NCBI GenBank assembly: GCA_003573975.1
Contig: AP018533.1
Location: forward strand, 3,286,319 to 3,350,318
Length of the DNA: 64,000 bases
Direction of reading: 5' to 3'
From: Clostridiales bacterium CCNA10
GTDB taxonomy: Bacteria; Bacillota; Clostridia; Oscillospirales; Oscillospiraceae
Shown: one piece after another, positions 33,590 through 41,704 of the stretch
Numbering within the stretch: the stretch's first letter is position 1
Layout of the letters: the number at the start of each line of letters is the position of its first letter
Translations under genes and position numbers: made by a program
Notes under the pieces: model-generated
The model's input: the letters and a program-made list of their open reading frames with translations, nothing else
The model's database searches: none
What the model was told of the DNA's origin: nothing

Positions 33590-34694
33590 GCACATCCATA
33601 TCTCCATCTTCGGCCAGTCCCACTCGGAGGCCATCGGGGTGACGGTGGACGGCCTTCCCGCCGGGGAGGCCGTGGAGCTGGCGCAGCTTCAGGCGTTTCT
33701 CCGCCGCAGGGCGCCCGGCCGGGACGCAACCTCCACCCCCCGAAAGGAAGGGGACGTCCCCCGGATCCTGTGCGGGCTGGTGGATGGGGTGACCTGCGGC
33801 GCACCCCTGGCCGCCGTCATCGAGAACACAAACACCCGCTCCAAGGACTACGACGAGCTGCGGGACAAGCCCCGCCCGGCTCATGCCGATTTCACCGCCC
33901 ATATCAAGTACGGCGGTTTTCAGGATGTGCGGGGGGGCGGCCATTTCTCCGGCCGGCTCACCGCGCCCCTGTGCATCGCCGGCGGGATCTGCGCCCAGCT
34001 GCTGGCCCGGCGGGGGATCACCGTGGCGGCCCATATCCGCTCCATCGCTCAGGTGGAGGACCGCCCCTTCTCTCCGCTCGGGGAGGCGCGGGACACCCTG
34101 CTGGCGGTGCAGCAAGCCCCCTTCCCCGTTCTGGAGGAAAAGGCCGGAGAGCGGATGCGGGCAGAGATCCTCCGGGCCCGGGAGGCCGGGGACTCGGTGG
34201 GCGGCGTGGTGGAGTGCATAGTCACCGGCCTGCCCGCTGGGGTGGGCAGCCCCATGTTTCAGGGGCTGGAGAGCCATCTGGCCGCCGCCCTGTTTGCCAT
34301 CCCCGCGGTGAAAGGCGTGGAGTTCGGCTCCGGCTTCGGGGCCGCCGGGATGCGGGGCTCTGCGCATAACGACCCCTTCATCCTGGAGGATGGGGCCATC
34401 CGCACCGCCAGCAATCACGCAGGCGGGATCCTGGGCGGGATCTCCAGCGGGATGCCGGTGGTGTTTCGGGCGGCCTTCAAGCCCACACCATCCATCGCGC
34501 AAAAACAGCACACCGTCCGCCTGTCCGCGGGGACAGAGACGGACCTTCAGATCACCGGACGGCACGACCCCTGTATCGTGCCCCGGGCGGTCCCCGTGGT
34601 GGAGGCCGCCGCCGCTCTGGTCCTTCTGGACGCACTGCTGGACCGGAATACAGACCAGATCGCATGGAGCGCGCCCCAGGGTGCGCGGCCTTGA
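33570..34694 (+). CDS. aroC: Chorismate synthase
   Basis: 374 residues. Uses reduced FMN to make chorismate, the branch point of the pathway. HIHISIFGQSHSEAIGVTVD at the start, VRGGGHFSGR in the middle and GSAHNDPFILEDG are conserved active-site and FMN-contact segments. ATG at 33570 follows AGGAGGAG and lies inside the end of aroA. Confidence 0.97.
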   Translation: MASYFGKHIHISIFGQSHSEAIGVTVDGLPAGEAVELAQLQAFLRRRAPGRDATSTPRKEGDVPRILCGLVDGVTCGAPLAAVIENTNTRSKDYDELRDKPRPAHADFTAHIKYGGFQDVRGGGHFSGRLTAPLCIAGGICAQLLARRGITVAAHIRSIAQVEDRPFSPLGEARDTLLAVQQAPFPVLEEKAGERMRAEILRAREAGDSVGGVVECIVTGLPAGVGSPMFQGLESHLAAALFAIPAVKGVEFGSGFGAAGMRGSAHNDPFILEDGAIRTASNHAGGILGGISSGMPVVFRAAFKPTPSIAQKQHTVRLSAGTETDLQITGRHDPCIVPRAVPVVEAAAALVLLDALLDRNTDQIAWSAPQGARP

Positions 34695-34715
34695 ATCGAG
34701 GGAGGAGAAATTGAC

Positions 34716-35867
34716 ATGGATCAGAATTTGACGCAGCTGCGGGATCAGATCGACGGTATCGACCAGAAGCTGGTGGAGCTGTTCAAGCAGCGGATGGCGG
34801 TCTCCCGTGAGGTGGCCGCCTATAAGCAGGAGCACGGCCTGCCCACGCTGGACGCGGGGCGGGAGCGGGCGCTGCTGGCCAAGGTGGGCAGTCTGGCCGG
34901 GGAGGATCTGGCCGACTATACGGAGTCGGTGTTCCGTTCCATCATGGCGGCCAGCCGCTCCTACCAGAAGCAGTGCGAAGGGTCCGGCTCTCCGGTCTAT
35001 GAGGGCATCCGCACCGCGCTGAGTACTACGCCGGACCTCTTTCCCCAGCGGGCCACCGTGGCCTGCCAGGGCATTGAGGGGGCTTATTCCCAGATCGCCT
35101 GCGATAGTATCTTTAAATCCCCCACCATCCTCTATTTTGACACCTTCGACCATGTGTTCAAGGCGGTGGAGAGTGGGATGTGTCAGTACGGCATCCTGCC
35201 CATCGAAAACAGCACTGCCGGTTCGGTCAATGCGACCTATGATTTGATGACCCGTCATAACTTCTCTATCGTCCGTTCCGCCCGGCTGAAGGTGAGCCAC
35301 AACCTGCTGGCAAAGGCCGGGACCGGTCTGCCGGATATCAAAGAGGTATTCTCCCACGAGCAGGCCATCAACCAGTGCTCCGCCTTCCTGAGCGGGCTGA
35401 AGGGGGTCAAGGTGACCGTGGTGCCCAACACCGCCGTTGCCGCCCGCATGGTCTCTCAGTCGGAGCGGCGGGACGTGGCCGCCCTCTCCTCCCGCTTCTG
35501 CGGAAAGACCTACGGCCTGGAGCTGCTGCGCGCCAATGTGCAGAACCGGGACAACAACTATACCCGCTTCATCTGTATCTCCCAAAAGCCGGAGATCTAT
35601 CCCGGGGCCGACCGAACCTCTCTGATGATGACCCTGCCACACAAGCCGGGAGCGCTTTACCACGTTTTATCCAAGTTCTACGCCCTGGGCATCAACCTGC
35701 AAAAGCTGGAGAGCCGCCCCCTCCCGGACCGGGAGTTTGAGTTCATGTTCTACTTCGATCTGGAGTGCTCTGTCTACGCCCCGGAGATGGAGCGGCTGTT
35801 CCGGGATCTGGAGGAGGAGAGCGAGCAGTGCCGCTATCTGGGGACCTATCAGGAGGTCATCTGCTGA
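34716..35867 (+). CDS. pheA: Bifunctional chorismate mutase / prephenate dehydratase
   Basis: 383 residues in three parts. An AroQ-type chorismate mutase (1-88; LRDQIDGIDQKLVELFKQRM) makes prephenate for both branches. Prephenate dehydratase follows (about 108-285; GIEGAYSQIA, LPIENSTAGSV), leading to phenylpyruvate. A C-terminal ACT domain (about 295-383; HKPGALYHVLSKFYALGINL, then ESRP) would sense phenylalanine. With tyrA in the same operon this enzyme's mutase supplies both phenylalanine and tyrosine. Confidence 0.96.
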   Translation: MDQNLTQLRDQIDGIDQKLVELFKQRMAVSREVAAYKQEHGLPTLDAGRERALLAKVGSLAGEDLADYTESVFRSIMAASRSYQKQCEGSGSPVYEGIRTALSTTPDLFPQRATVACQGIEGAYSQIACDSIFKSPTILYFDTFDHVFKAVESGMCQYGILPIENSTAGSVNATYDLMTRHNFSIVRSARLKVSHNLLAKAGTGLPDIKEVFSHEQAINQCSAFLSGLKGVKVTVVPNTAVAARMVSQSERRDVAALSSRFCGKTYGLELLRANVQNRDNNYTRFICISQKPEIYPGADRTSLMMTLPHKPGALYHVLSKFYALGINLQKLESRPLPDREFEFMFYFDLECSVYAPEMERLFRDLEEESEQCRYLGTYQEVIC

Positions 35868-37105
35868 TGGGCCCGAAGGATCTGGAGTTCGGCCTGCTGG
35901 GCGAGCGGCTGGGCCACAGCTTTTCTCCCGCCATCCACCGGCAGCTGGCCGGCTATGACTACCGGCTGGTGGAGCTCCCCCCAGAGGAGGTGGAGCCATT
36001 CCTCCGGGCGGGGCGGTTCCGCGGGCTGAATGTGACCATCCCCTATAAAAAGACGGTGATGGCCTGCTGTGATGCCCTCTCCCCCGCTGCCCGGCGAATT
36101 GGCAGCGTCAACACCCTTCTCCGCCGCCCGGACGGGACTCTCTACGGAGATAACACGGACTACGACGGGTTCCGCTACCTGCTCCAGGCCGCCGGGGCCC
36201 AGGTGCGCGGAAAAAAAGTTCTGGTGCTGGGGTCCGGCGGAGCCTCCCTTACCGTCCATGCGGTGCTGGCCGACCTGGGCGCCCGGGAGACGGTGAGTAT
36301 CTCCCGCAGCGGCCCGGACAACTATGAAAATCTGGACCGCCACGCCGACGCACAGCTTATCGTCAACGCCACTCCCGTGGGAATGTACCCCAACACCGGG
36401 GTGTCTCCGGTGGAGCTGGATCAGTTCCCTGACTGCGAAGGCGTGTTCGATCTGATCTACAACCCTGCCCGCACCCAGCTTCTGCTGGATGCAGAGCGCC
36501 GGGGCCTGTTGTGTTCCAATGGGCTTGGGATGCTGGTGGCTCAGGCCAAGGCTGCGGCGGAGCGCTTCCTGGGCCGGACGATCCCGGACAGCCGGGTGGA
36601 GGAGATCACCCGGCAGGTGGAGGGGCAGACACAGAATCTGCTGCTGATCGGGATGCCGGGCTGCGGCAAGACCACAGTGGGACAGTTCCTGGCAGACCGC
36701 CTGGGCCGCCCCCTGGCCGATGTGGACCATCAGGTGGAAGCGGAGGCCGGCTGCTCCATCCCGGACCTTTTCAAGAAAGAAGGGGAGGAGGGCTTCCGAA
36801 TCCGGGAGCACCGGGCTCTGTGCCAGCTGTCCAAGCAGTCCGGACAGGTCATCGCCTGCGGCGGCGGCATAGTCACCCGCCGTGAGAACTGGGATCCCAT
36901 GCGTCAGAATTCCACAGTGATCTATCTCCGCCGGGACCTGGAGCTGCTTCCCACCAGCGGCCGGCCGGTGTCCCAGGCCATCCCGCCGGAAGAACTGTAC
37001 CGCAGACGGGCCCCGCTCTATGAGGAATTGGCCGATCTGACGGTCGAAAACCGGGGCACGCCGGAGGAGACGGCGGAAGAAATTATCAGGAGGCTTGCGC
37101 TATGA
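35867..37105 (+). CDS. aroE-aroK: Shikimate dehydrogenase-shikimate kinase fusion
   Basis: 412 residues joining two enzymes usually encoded apart. Residues 1-245 are shikimate dehydrogenase: LGHSFSPAIHRQL, NVTIPYKK with the catalytic Lys, NTDYDGF and the nucleotide loop VLGSGGASLTV. Residues 255-412 are shikimate kinase with Walker A GMPGCGKTT near 263, DVDHQVE for metal and shikimate, and CGGGIVTR. The joint is a short linker (RQVEGQTQN) with no stop codon or frameshift. This would pass shikimate directly to the kinase. ATG overlaps the pheA stop in TGATG. Confidence 0.95.
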   Translation: MGPKDLEFGLLGERLGHSFSPAIHRQLAGYDYRLVELPPEEVEPFLRAGRFRGLNVTIPYKKTVMACCDALSPAARRIGSVNTLLRRPDGTLYGDNTDYDGFRYLLQAAGAQVRGKKVLVLGSGGASLTVHAVLADLGARETVSISRSGPDNYENLDRHADAQLIVNATPVGMYPNTGVSPVELDQFPDCEGVFDLIYNPARTQLLLDAERRGLLCSNGLGMLVAQAKAAAERFLGRTIPDSRVEEITRQVEGQTQNLLLIGMPGCGKTTVGQFLADRLGRPLADVDHQVEAEAGCSIPDLFKKEGEEGFRIREHRALCQLSKQSGQVIACGGGIVTRRENWDPMRQNSTVIYLRRDLELLPTSGRPVSQAIPPEELYRRRAPLYEELADLTVENRGTPEETAEEIIRRLAL

Positions 37106-37542
37106 AATTACTTGTGATCAACGGACCCAATCTGAATCTGCTGGGGATCCGGGAGCCCGACATCTATGGCCGGCAGGATTTTTCCGCGCTGGAGGACTTC
37201 ATCCGCGCCTCCGCGGCGGAATTTGGGGTGGAGGTGGAGCTGTTCCAATCCAACTATGAGGGGGCCATTGTGGAGAAGATCCAGGAGGCTTACGGCAAAA
37301 TGGACGGCATCGTCATTAATCCCGCCGCCTACACCCACACCAGCGTTGCCATTCTGGACGCGCTGAAAGCCGTTGCTCTGCCTGCTGTGGAGGTCCACCT
37401 CTCAAACGTCAGCGCCCGGGAACCCTTCCGCCAGATCTCCTATCCCGGCATGGCCTGTGAAAAGCGGTTTATCGGTCTCGGCTTCGAGGGATACCGCCGG
37501 GCCATCTGCCATCTGGCGAAACAGGAGAAAACCGCCTGCTGA
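37102..37542 (+). CDS. aroQ: 3-dehydroquinate dehydratase, type II
   Basis: 146 residues, the small dodecameric class. KLLVINGPNLNLLGIREPDI contains the conserved Asn and Arg, and the catalytic Tyr comes just after, in DIYG. Other signature parts are SNYEGAIVEKIQEAYG, NPAAYTHTSVAI and EVHLSNVSAREPFR. It completes the shikimate steps in the operon. It overlaps the fusion gene by 4 bases and is followed by a terminator. Confidence 0.97.
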   Translation: MKLLVINGPNLNLLGIREPDIYGRQDFSALEDFIRASAAEFGVEVELFQSNYEGAIVEKIQEAYGKMDGIVINPAAYTHTSVAILDALKAVALPAVEVHLSNVSAREPFRQISYPGMACEKRFIGLGFEGYRRAICHLAKQEKTAC

Positions 37543-37544
37543 GT

Positions 37545-37669
37545 TTGGTAGACCACCGCGGTCTACCAAATGTCTACCAGACGCATCCCCCGGAAGCCTT
37601 GCGGCGCAAGGCTTCCGGGGGCTTTTTCTTTGTGTCCGTTTTTGGGGCTGGTCTACCAGAGGTCTACCA
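37545..37669. repeat. GGTCTACCA repeat cluster, copy B
   Basis: TTGGTAGACC (37545-37554) and GGTCTACCAA (37560-37569) form a perfect 10-bp inverted repeat; further GTCTACCA copies lie at 37572-37579, 37650-37658 and 37661-37669, again with cores 11 bp apart in each pair. It surrounds the aroQ terminator just as copy A surrounds the terminator of the DHHW-like gene. Confidence 0.8.
37587..37627 (+). terminator. Terminator of the shikimate operon
   Basis: CCCCCGGAAGCCTTGC-GGC-GCAAGGCTTCCGGGGG then CTTTTTCTTT; virtually identical to the terminator at 466-509. Confidence 0.93.
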
Positions 37670-37876
37670 AGGTGATTTTTGGGGCGGAAAAGCGGCAGTT
37701 TTTTCGGATTTTTTCCTGTTTTTCGCACGTTTTCGGAGGTGCAAGGGGCGTTATGCTCCTATAATTAGTATTTCACCTATTTATGCCGGATACGGCTTAA
37801 TATAAGGAGAAATAAACTAATTTTGGGAGAAAATAACAAATCCCCCGCAGCTTGAAAAAATCAAGGAGGAATTCCA
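37670..37876 (+). promoter_or_regulatory. Leader and possible promoter of SLH gene 2
   Basis: The first 85 bases match the leader of SLH gene 1. A TATAAT hexamer at 37760-37765 lies at the point where the two leaders diverge, but its -35 is poor. Ribosome site AGGAGGAATTCCAATG is identical to copy A. Confidence 0.4.
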
Positions 37877-40615
37877 ATGAGAAACCTGAAGCGTGCTCTC
37901 AGCCTGGGCCTCACCGCCACCATGATCTCTGGTCTGATGGTAATGGGCAGCAGCGCCGCGAGCTATGCCGATGTGACTTCCAAGCAGAACGAGGAAGCCA
38001 TTGAGGTCCTGAAGACCGTCGGCATCATGGTCGGCGATGAGAACGGCAAGTTCAATCCCGAGGCCAAGGTCACCCGTAACGAGATGGCGGTTGTGATGTG
38101 CAACCTGCTGGACTACACTGTGGCCAGCTACAAGGGCACCAGCCCCTTCACCGACGTGCCCGAGTGGGCTGAGCCCTATGTGGCTGCCTGCTACACCAAC
38201 GGCATCACCAGCGGCTACGACGCCAAGACCTACGGCGGCAGCGACACTGTCACCACCGGTCAGGCTGCCCTGATGCTGCTGAAGGCCCTGGGCTACTTCC
38301 AGTACAGCGCCGACTTCGGCTCTGACTGGCTGGTGGAGACCACCAAGAACGGTAGCACCGCCGGTCTGTTCGACGGTGTTGCCACCGGCGCCAAGGAGGC
38401 CCTGACCCGTAACGACGTGGCTCAGATGGTCCTGAACGCCCTGGAGGCTGATCTGGTTAAGGCCGAGAAGAACGGCAGCGACGTGCAGGTGGGTGACATC
38501 GTCATCTCCGGCGGCAAGGCTACCTATGATTCCCGCACCGGCACCGACAGCAAGTACGCCAAGATCGACAACACCAAGGTGGACGGCAAGTACACCATCC
38601 AGCTGGGTGAGGATCTGTACGACGGCGACCTGGTCAAGGCCGACGGTGCGGATGACGACTTCGGCCGTCCTTCCGTGAAGTGGACCTATGAGAACAAGGA
38701 GATCGGCACCTACGCTGACGACGCTGACGCTGTTTACACCGCCACCGTCGAGAAGCAGGACCTGTACGATCTGGTGGGCAGCGACGTCTACAACGACCTG
38801 AAGAACGGCGACGCCGACTTCACCGTGGTCGTGGACGGCGTGGCTCAGAAGGTGAATCTGAGCGACTACATCGTCAAGAACAACGACGATGATGCCGGCA
38901 AGGATGTCATCAAGAAGGGTGCCACCACCGAGGTGTTCATCGACGATGACTCCAACGACGTGGTCATCACCGTCATCAACTCCTATGTGGCTCAGGTTGA
39001 CGGCGACTACGACAAGAACGACGAGGAGCTGGAGTTGGACATTCTGGACGAGGCCTTCGTGGACGTCAAGGATACCACTCTGTCCTCCGATGACTTTGAT
39101 TACCTGGACAGCTACTCCGATGAGGACTATGTCCTGATCACTGTGGCCAACAAGGAGATCAAGACCATCGACCTGGCTGAGACCGTCGAGGGCAAGGTGA
39201 CCGCTTACACTGAGAAGAAGAATGTCACCGTGGACGGCACCAAGTACGAGTACTCCAAGAACTACACTGACGCCGTGAAGGACGACAGCAATCTGTCCTA
39301 CGACCTGAACGACGCCTACACCCTGGTTCTGGACGCCAACGGCTATGTGATCTACACCGACGGCACTGCCGGCCACAACGACTATGTCTATGTGGCTGAG
39401 ATTGCTCCTACCGGTGGCGCGAAGGCCGACCTGGAGGCCGACGCCTACTTCATCGACGGCACCAACAAGGTTGTTGTGGTGGACAACGATGATGAGATCA
39501 AGGACAATACCTCGCTTGAGAACAAGTGGTACTCCTACAACGAGAAGAGCAACGGCAAGTACGAGCTGGAGGCGATCACTGGCGAGAAGAACGAGACTTA
39601 CACAGTGAGCGCTGATAACCAGAAGATCGTTGAGAATGGCAAGAGCTCCATCTATACTGGTAGCACTGCCGCCAAGGCCAACAACGACACCATCTTCGTG
39701 GTGAACGACGATGACGATGTGACTGCTTACACCGGCATCAAGAATGTCCCCGACATCACCTCCAAGACTGCTGATGTGACTGTGGCTGTGGTGAATGACG
39801 GTGCCTACGCCGACGTGGTCTACATCTACTCTGCTGATATGTCCATCTCCGGCGACAGCGGCGACCGTGTCTACCTCCTGGAGGAGAGCCCCAACGCCAG
39901 CGTTGACAAGGATGACAACAAGTACTATGAGTACGACGCCATCGTGAACGGCGAGATCACCACCGTCAAGGCTACCGATAAGAACCTGAAGATCGGCCTG
40001 TACCAGAACGTCTCCTATGACGAGAACGGCTACATGGACGACCAGGATCTGGTGAAGGACGCCAGCGATGATGACTTCAAGGTCTACACTGGCATCAAGA
40101 CCATCTCCTACAAGAGCGGCGTGCTGAGCCTGGGCAGCAACGATGTGGTCCTGGCCGACAGCTACAAGATCTTCGTCAACGATGACGGCGACGGCAAGAC
40201 CACCACTCCCAGCAGCCTGGCTAAGAACTTCGGCGTGGACGGCACCTACTCTGAGAACGTCTTCGTGTTCGAGGATGACAACGACGAGGCCGTTGAGGTC
40301 TATGTCTACAAGATCAAGGACGCCGACAAGAACGATGCCGATAAGGTTGACGCCAAGATCGACCATGTTCAGATGTGGGCTGACGGTGGCTTCAACATCG
40401 TCATGAACCAGAAGGCCGAGCAGGATACTAACTTCACCGTGGAGCTGCAGCAGCGCGTGGACGGCAAGTACGTCTCCGCTGGCACCAAGAAGGTGACCCT
40501 GAAGAAGGATGCCACCACTGTGAGCGATGACGGCGATAAGTTCCTGCTGGATACCGGCAGCGTTTACAAGGTCGTTGTGAACGGCGTCGAGTCCAACGAG
40601 GTCAAGGGTGCGTAA
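37877..40615 (+). CDS. SLH-domain surface-layer-type protein 2
   Basis: A 912-residue exported protein. The signal peptide (1-31, ending ASYA) and two SLH motifs (about 38-150) are almost identical to those of the protein encoded at 754-3606, at DNA level as well. The remaining part is acidic and rich in Asp, Lys, Val and Tyr, related to but clearly diverged from its paralogue; DDDVTAYTGIKNVPDI is a shared block. No cysteine-based or catalytic motif is visible. Likely wall-bound through SLH; the downstream portion may be an S-layer, adhesin or ligand-binding region. Confidence 0.88.
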   Translation: MRNLKRALSLGLTATMISGLMVMGSSAASYADVTSKQNEEAIEVLKTVGIMVGDENGKFNPEAKVTRNEMAVVMCNLLDYTVASYKGTSPFTDVPEWAEPYVAACYTNGITSGYDAKTYGGSDTVTTGQAALMLLKALGYFQYSADFGSDWLVETTKNGSTAGLFDGVATGAKEALTRNDVAQMVLNALEADLVKAEKNGSDVQVGDIVISGGKATYDSRTGTDSKYAKIDNTKVDGKYTIQLGEDLYDGDLVKADGADDDFGRPSVKWTYENKEIGTYADDADAVYTATVEKQDLYDLVGSDVYNDLKNGDADFTVVVDGVAQKVNLSDYIVKNNDDDAGKDVIKKGATTEVFIDDDSNDVVITVINSYVAQVDGDYDKNDEELELDILDEAFVDVKDTTLSSDDFDYLDSYSDEDYVLITVANKEIKTIDLAETVEGKVTAYTEKKNVTVDGTKYEYSKNYTDAVKDDSNLSYDLNDAYTLVLDANGYVIYTDGTAGHNDYVYVAEIAPTGGAKADLEADAYFIDGTNKVVVVDNDDEIKDNTSLENKWYSYNEKSNGKYELEAITGEKNETYTVSADNQKIVENGKSSIYTGSTAAKANNDTIFVVNDDDDVTAYTGIKNVPDITSKTADVTVAVVNDGAYADVVYIYSADMSISGDSGDRVYLLEESPNASVDKDDNKYYEYDAIVNGEITTVKATDKNLKIGLYQNVSYDENGYMDDQDLVKDASDDDFKVYTGIKTISYKSGVLSLGSNDVVLADSYKIFVNDDGDGKTTTPSSLAKNFGVDGTYSENVFVFEDDNDEAVEVYVYKIKDADKNDADKVDAKIDHVQMWADGGFNIVMNQKAEQDTNFTVELQQRVDGKYVSAGTKKVTLKKDATTVSDDGDKFLLDTGSVYKVVVNGVESNEVKGA

Positions 40616-40647
40616 TTCCTGACGGTTTTACAGATCTCTTAAAATCC

Positions 40648-40690
40648 AATCAGTGCGGCCCCTCCCGTATGGGAGGGGCCCTCTGATTTT
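40648..40690. terminator. Bidirectional terminator between SLH gene 2 and tail-fibre-like gene 2
   Basis: GGCCCCTCCC-GTAT-GGGAGGGGCC with outer AATCAG/CTGATT pairing and T-rich sequence on both sides. This is the counterpart of the terminator interrupted by the IS in copy A, though its sequence is different. Confidence 0.9.
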
Positions 40691-41222
40691 ATTTCCAGGC
40701 CAAATAGTAGTAATTGGCCTCCTTCTGATTGCTGATGGTGTGCCTGCTATTGTTATAGTAGACCCGGAAGCCCTTGGATTCGATGGTCAAAATATAATCG
40801 GTCCCATAGCTGGTTTGCAGGCATACCGGCTTCCCCGGCAGGGCCAGGCCGCCGTAGTAGTCATTGGTATACGGACGGGCGGAGTAGCCCTCCTCCCGCA
40901 TCACCAGCAGAGCCTTGGGCTGGAAGCCCAGGGAGATCAGGCGGCTTTCCGCCCCGTCTCCGGTGTAGGTCCCCGTCACCAGGCAGGGCATGGATGCCAG
41001 CTTTTTGCTGAGGGCGTCCAGCGCCGCCGTGGCAGCCTTTTTCGCCACCTCTGCGGCCAGAGCGTCCAGGGCCGACTGGTCGGCTTTTTCCGCCTGCGCG
41101 GCGGCCAGATCCTTGAGAGCGCTGTCGATCTTGGCGTTGTCCTCGTTGAAATCGGTGCGGAGTACCTGGTCGTCCGCCTGCCATTGATTGAGTGAAAAAT
41201 GCTCCGTGTGATTGCTTGCCAT
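40689..41222 (-). CDS. Tail-fibre-like protein 2, constant N-terminus and variable C-terminus
   Basis: 177 residues; ATG at 41222 for the same reason as in the paralogue (the in-frame GTG at 41237 is in the ribosome site GGTGGAGGTG). The first 80 residues are nearly identical to those encoded at 4985-5533, with a 4-residue length change in DLAAAQAEK. The C-terminal part (TGTYTGDGAESRLISLGFQPK ... NYYYLAWK) keeps only the outline of the other copy: a YTG-G opening and an aromatic ending. This suggests replacement of the recognition domain. Convergent with SLH gene 2. Confidence 0.75.
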   Translation of the reverse strand: MASNHTEHFSLNQWQADDQVLRTDFNEDNAKIDSALKDLAAAQAEKADQSALDALAAEVAKKAATAALDALSKKLASMPCLVTGTYTGDGAESRLISLGFQPKALLVMREEGYSARPYTNDYYGGLALPGKPVCLQTSYGTDYILTIESKGFRVYYNNSRHTISNQKEANYYYLAWK

Positions 41223-41266
41223 AAAAAACACCTCCACCTATATTGAGCAGAGGTCAAAAGTGGTAC

Positions 41267-41289
41267 ATTATCATACATTTTATGGTAAT
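41267..41289. promoter_or_regulatory. Palindrome upstream of tail-fibre-like gene 2
   Basis: ATTATCATA-CATTT-TATGGTAAT, the same element as 5578-5600 with one mismatch in the left arm; the GC-rich CCCCGCCAT hairpin follows at about 41294-41331. Confidence 0.5.
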
Positions 41290-41380
41290 TAAGCCCCGCC
41301 ATGCCCTTTTCTCATGGAAAGGATGGCGGGGGTTGTGTTTTTGTGTGCTTCCTCCGGCGCAGAATGTTTTCCCATCATCC

Positions 41381-41590
41381 CGTAGGGGAGGGGCTTGCCC
41401 CTCCCGCCTGGTTTCGGAATTTTTCGGTCAACGCTGGGGTTTCGCCCTGCGGAGGTGAACCGGCGGGCGGGTCAGGAGACCCACCCCCACAAGGCAATTT
41501 CGGTCATGCGTGATATGGCGACCGCCGCAGCCTTGAAACCGCGCCTGTCCCTCTGGAACCAAACGGGGTCATGAAAACGCCGTAGGGGCG
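41381..41590 (+). repeat. Dispersed intergenic repeat, copy 2 (full)
   Basis: Begins GTAGGGGAGGGGCTTGCCCC and ends CGCCGTAGGGGCGG. It contains the hairpin blocks of copy 1 and continues through GGCAATTTCGGTCATGCGTG and a segment with AACCAAACGGGG. The whole unit recurs inverted at 49482-49695. No open frame; with the flanking bases it fills the 41290-41700 gap. Confidence 0.82.
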
Positions 41591-41668
41591 GGGGAAACAT
41601 TCTGCGGCGGGGACAGCCATTTCTCTGGCGCGCTATCCCTGATTTCCCCAAAAAGCGGACAGGCTCTC

Positions 41669-41677
41669 TGCTATAAT
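41669..41677 (+). promoter_or_regulatory. Extended -10 promoter of the P-type ATPase gene
   Basis: TGCTATAAT, an extended -10 element 28 bases before the start codon; no good -35 is seen, as is usual for extended -10 promoters. Confidence 0.5.
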
Positions 41678-41704
41678 GGGAAAACATGGAAGGAGCGTGA
41701 TGGT

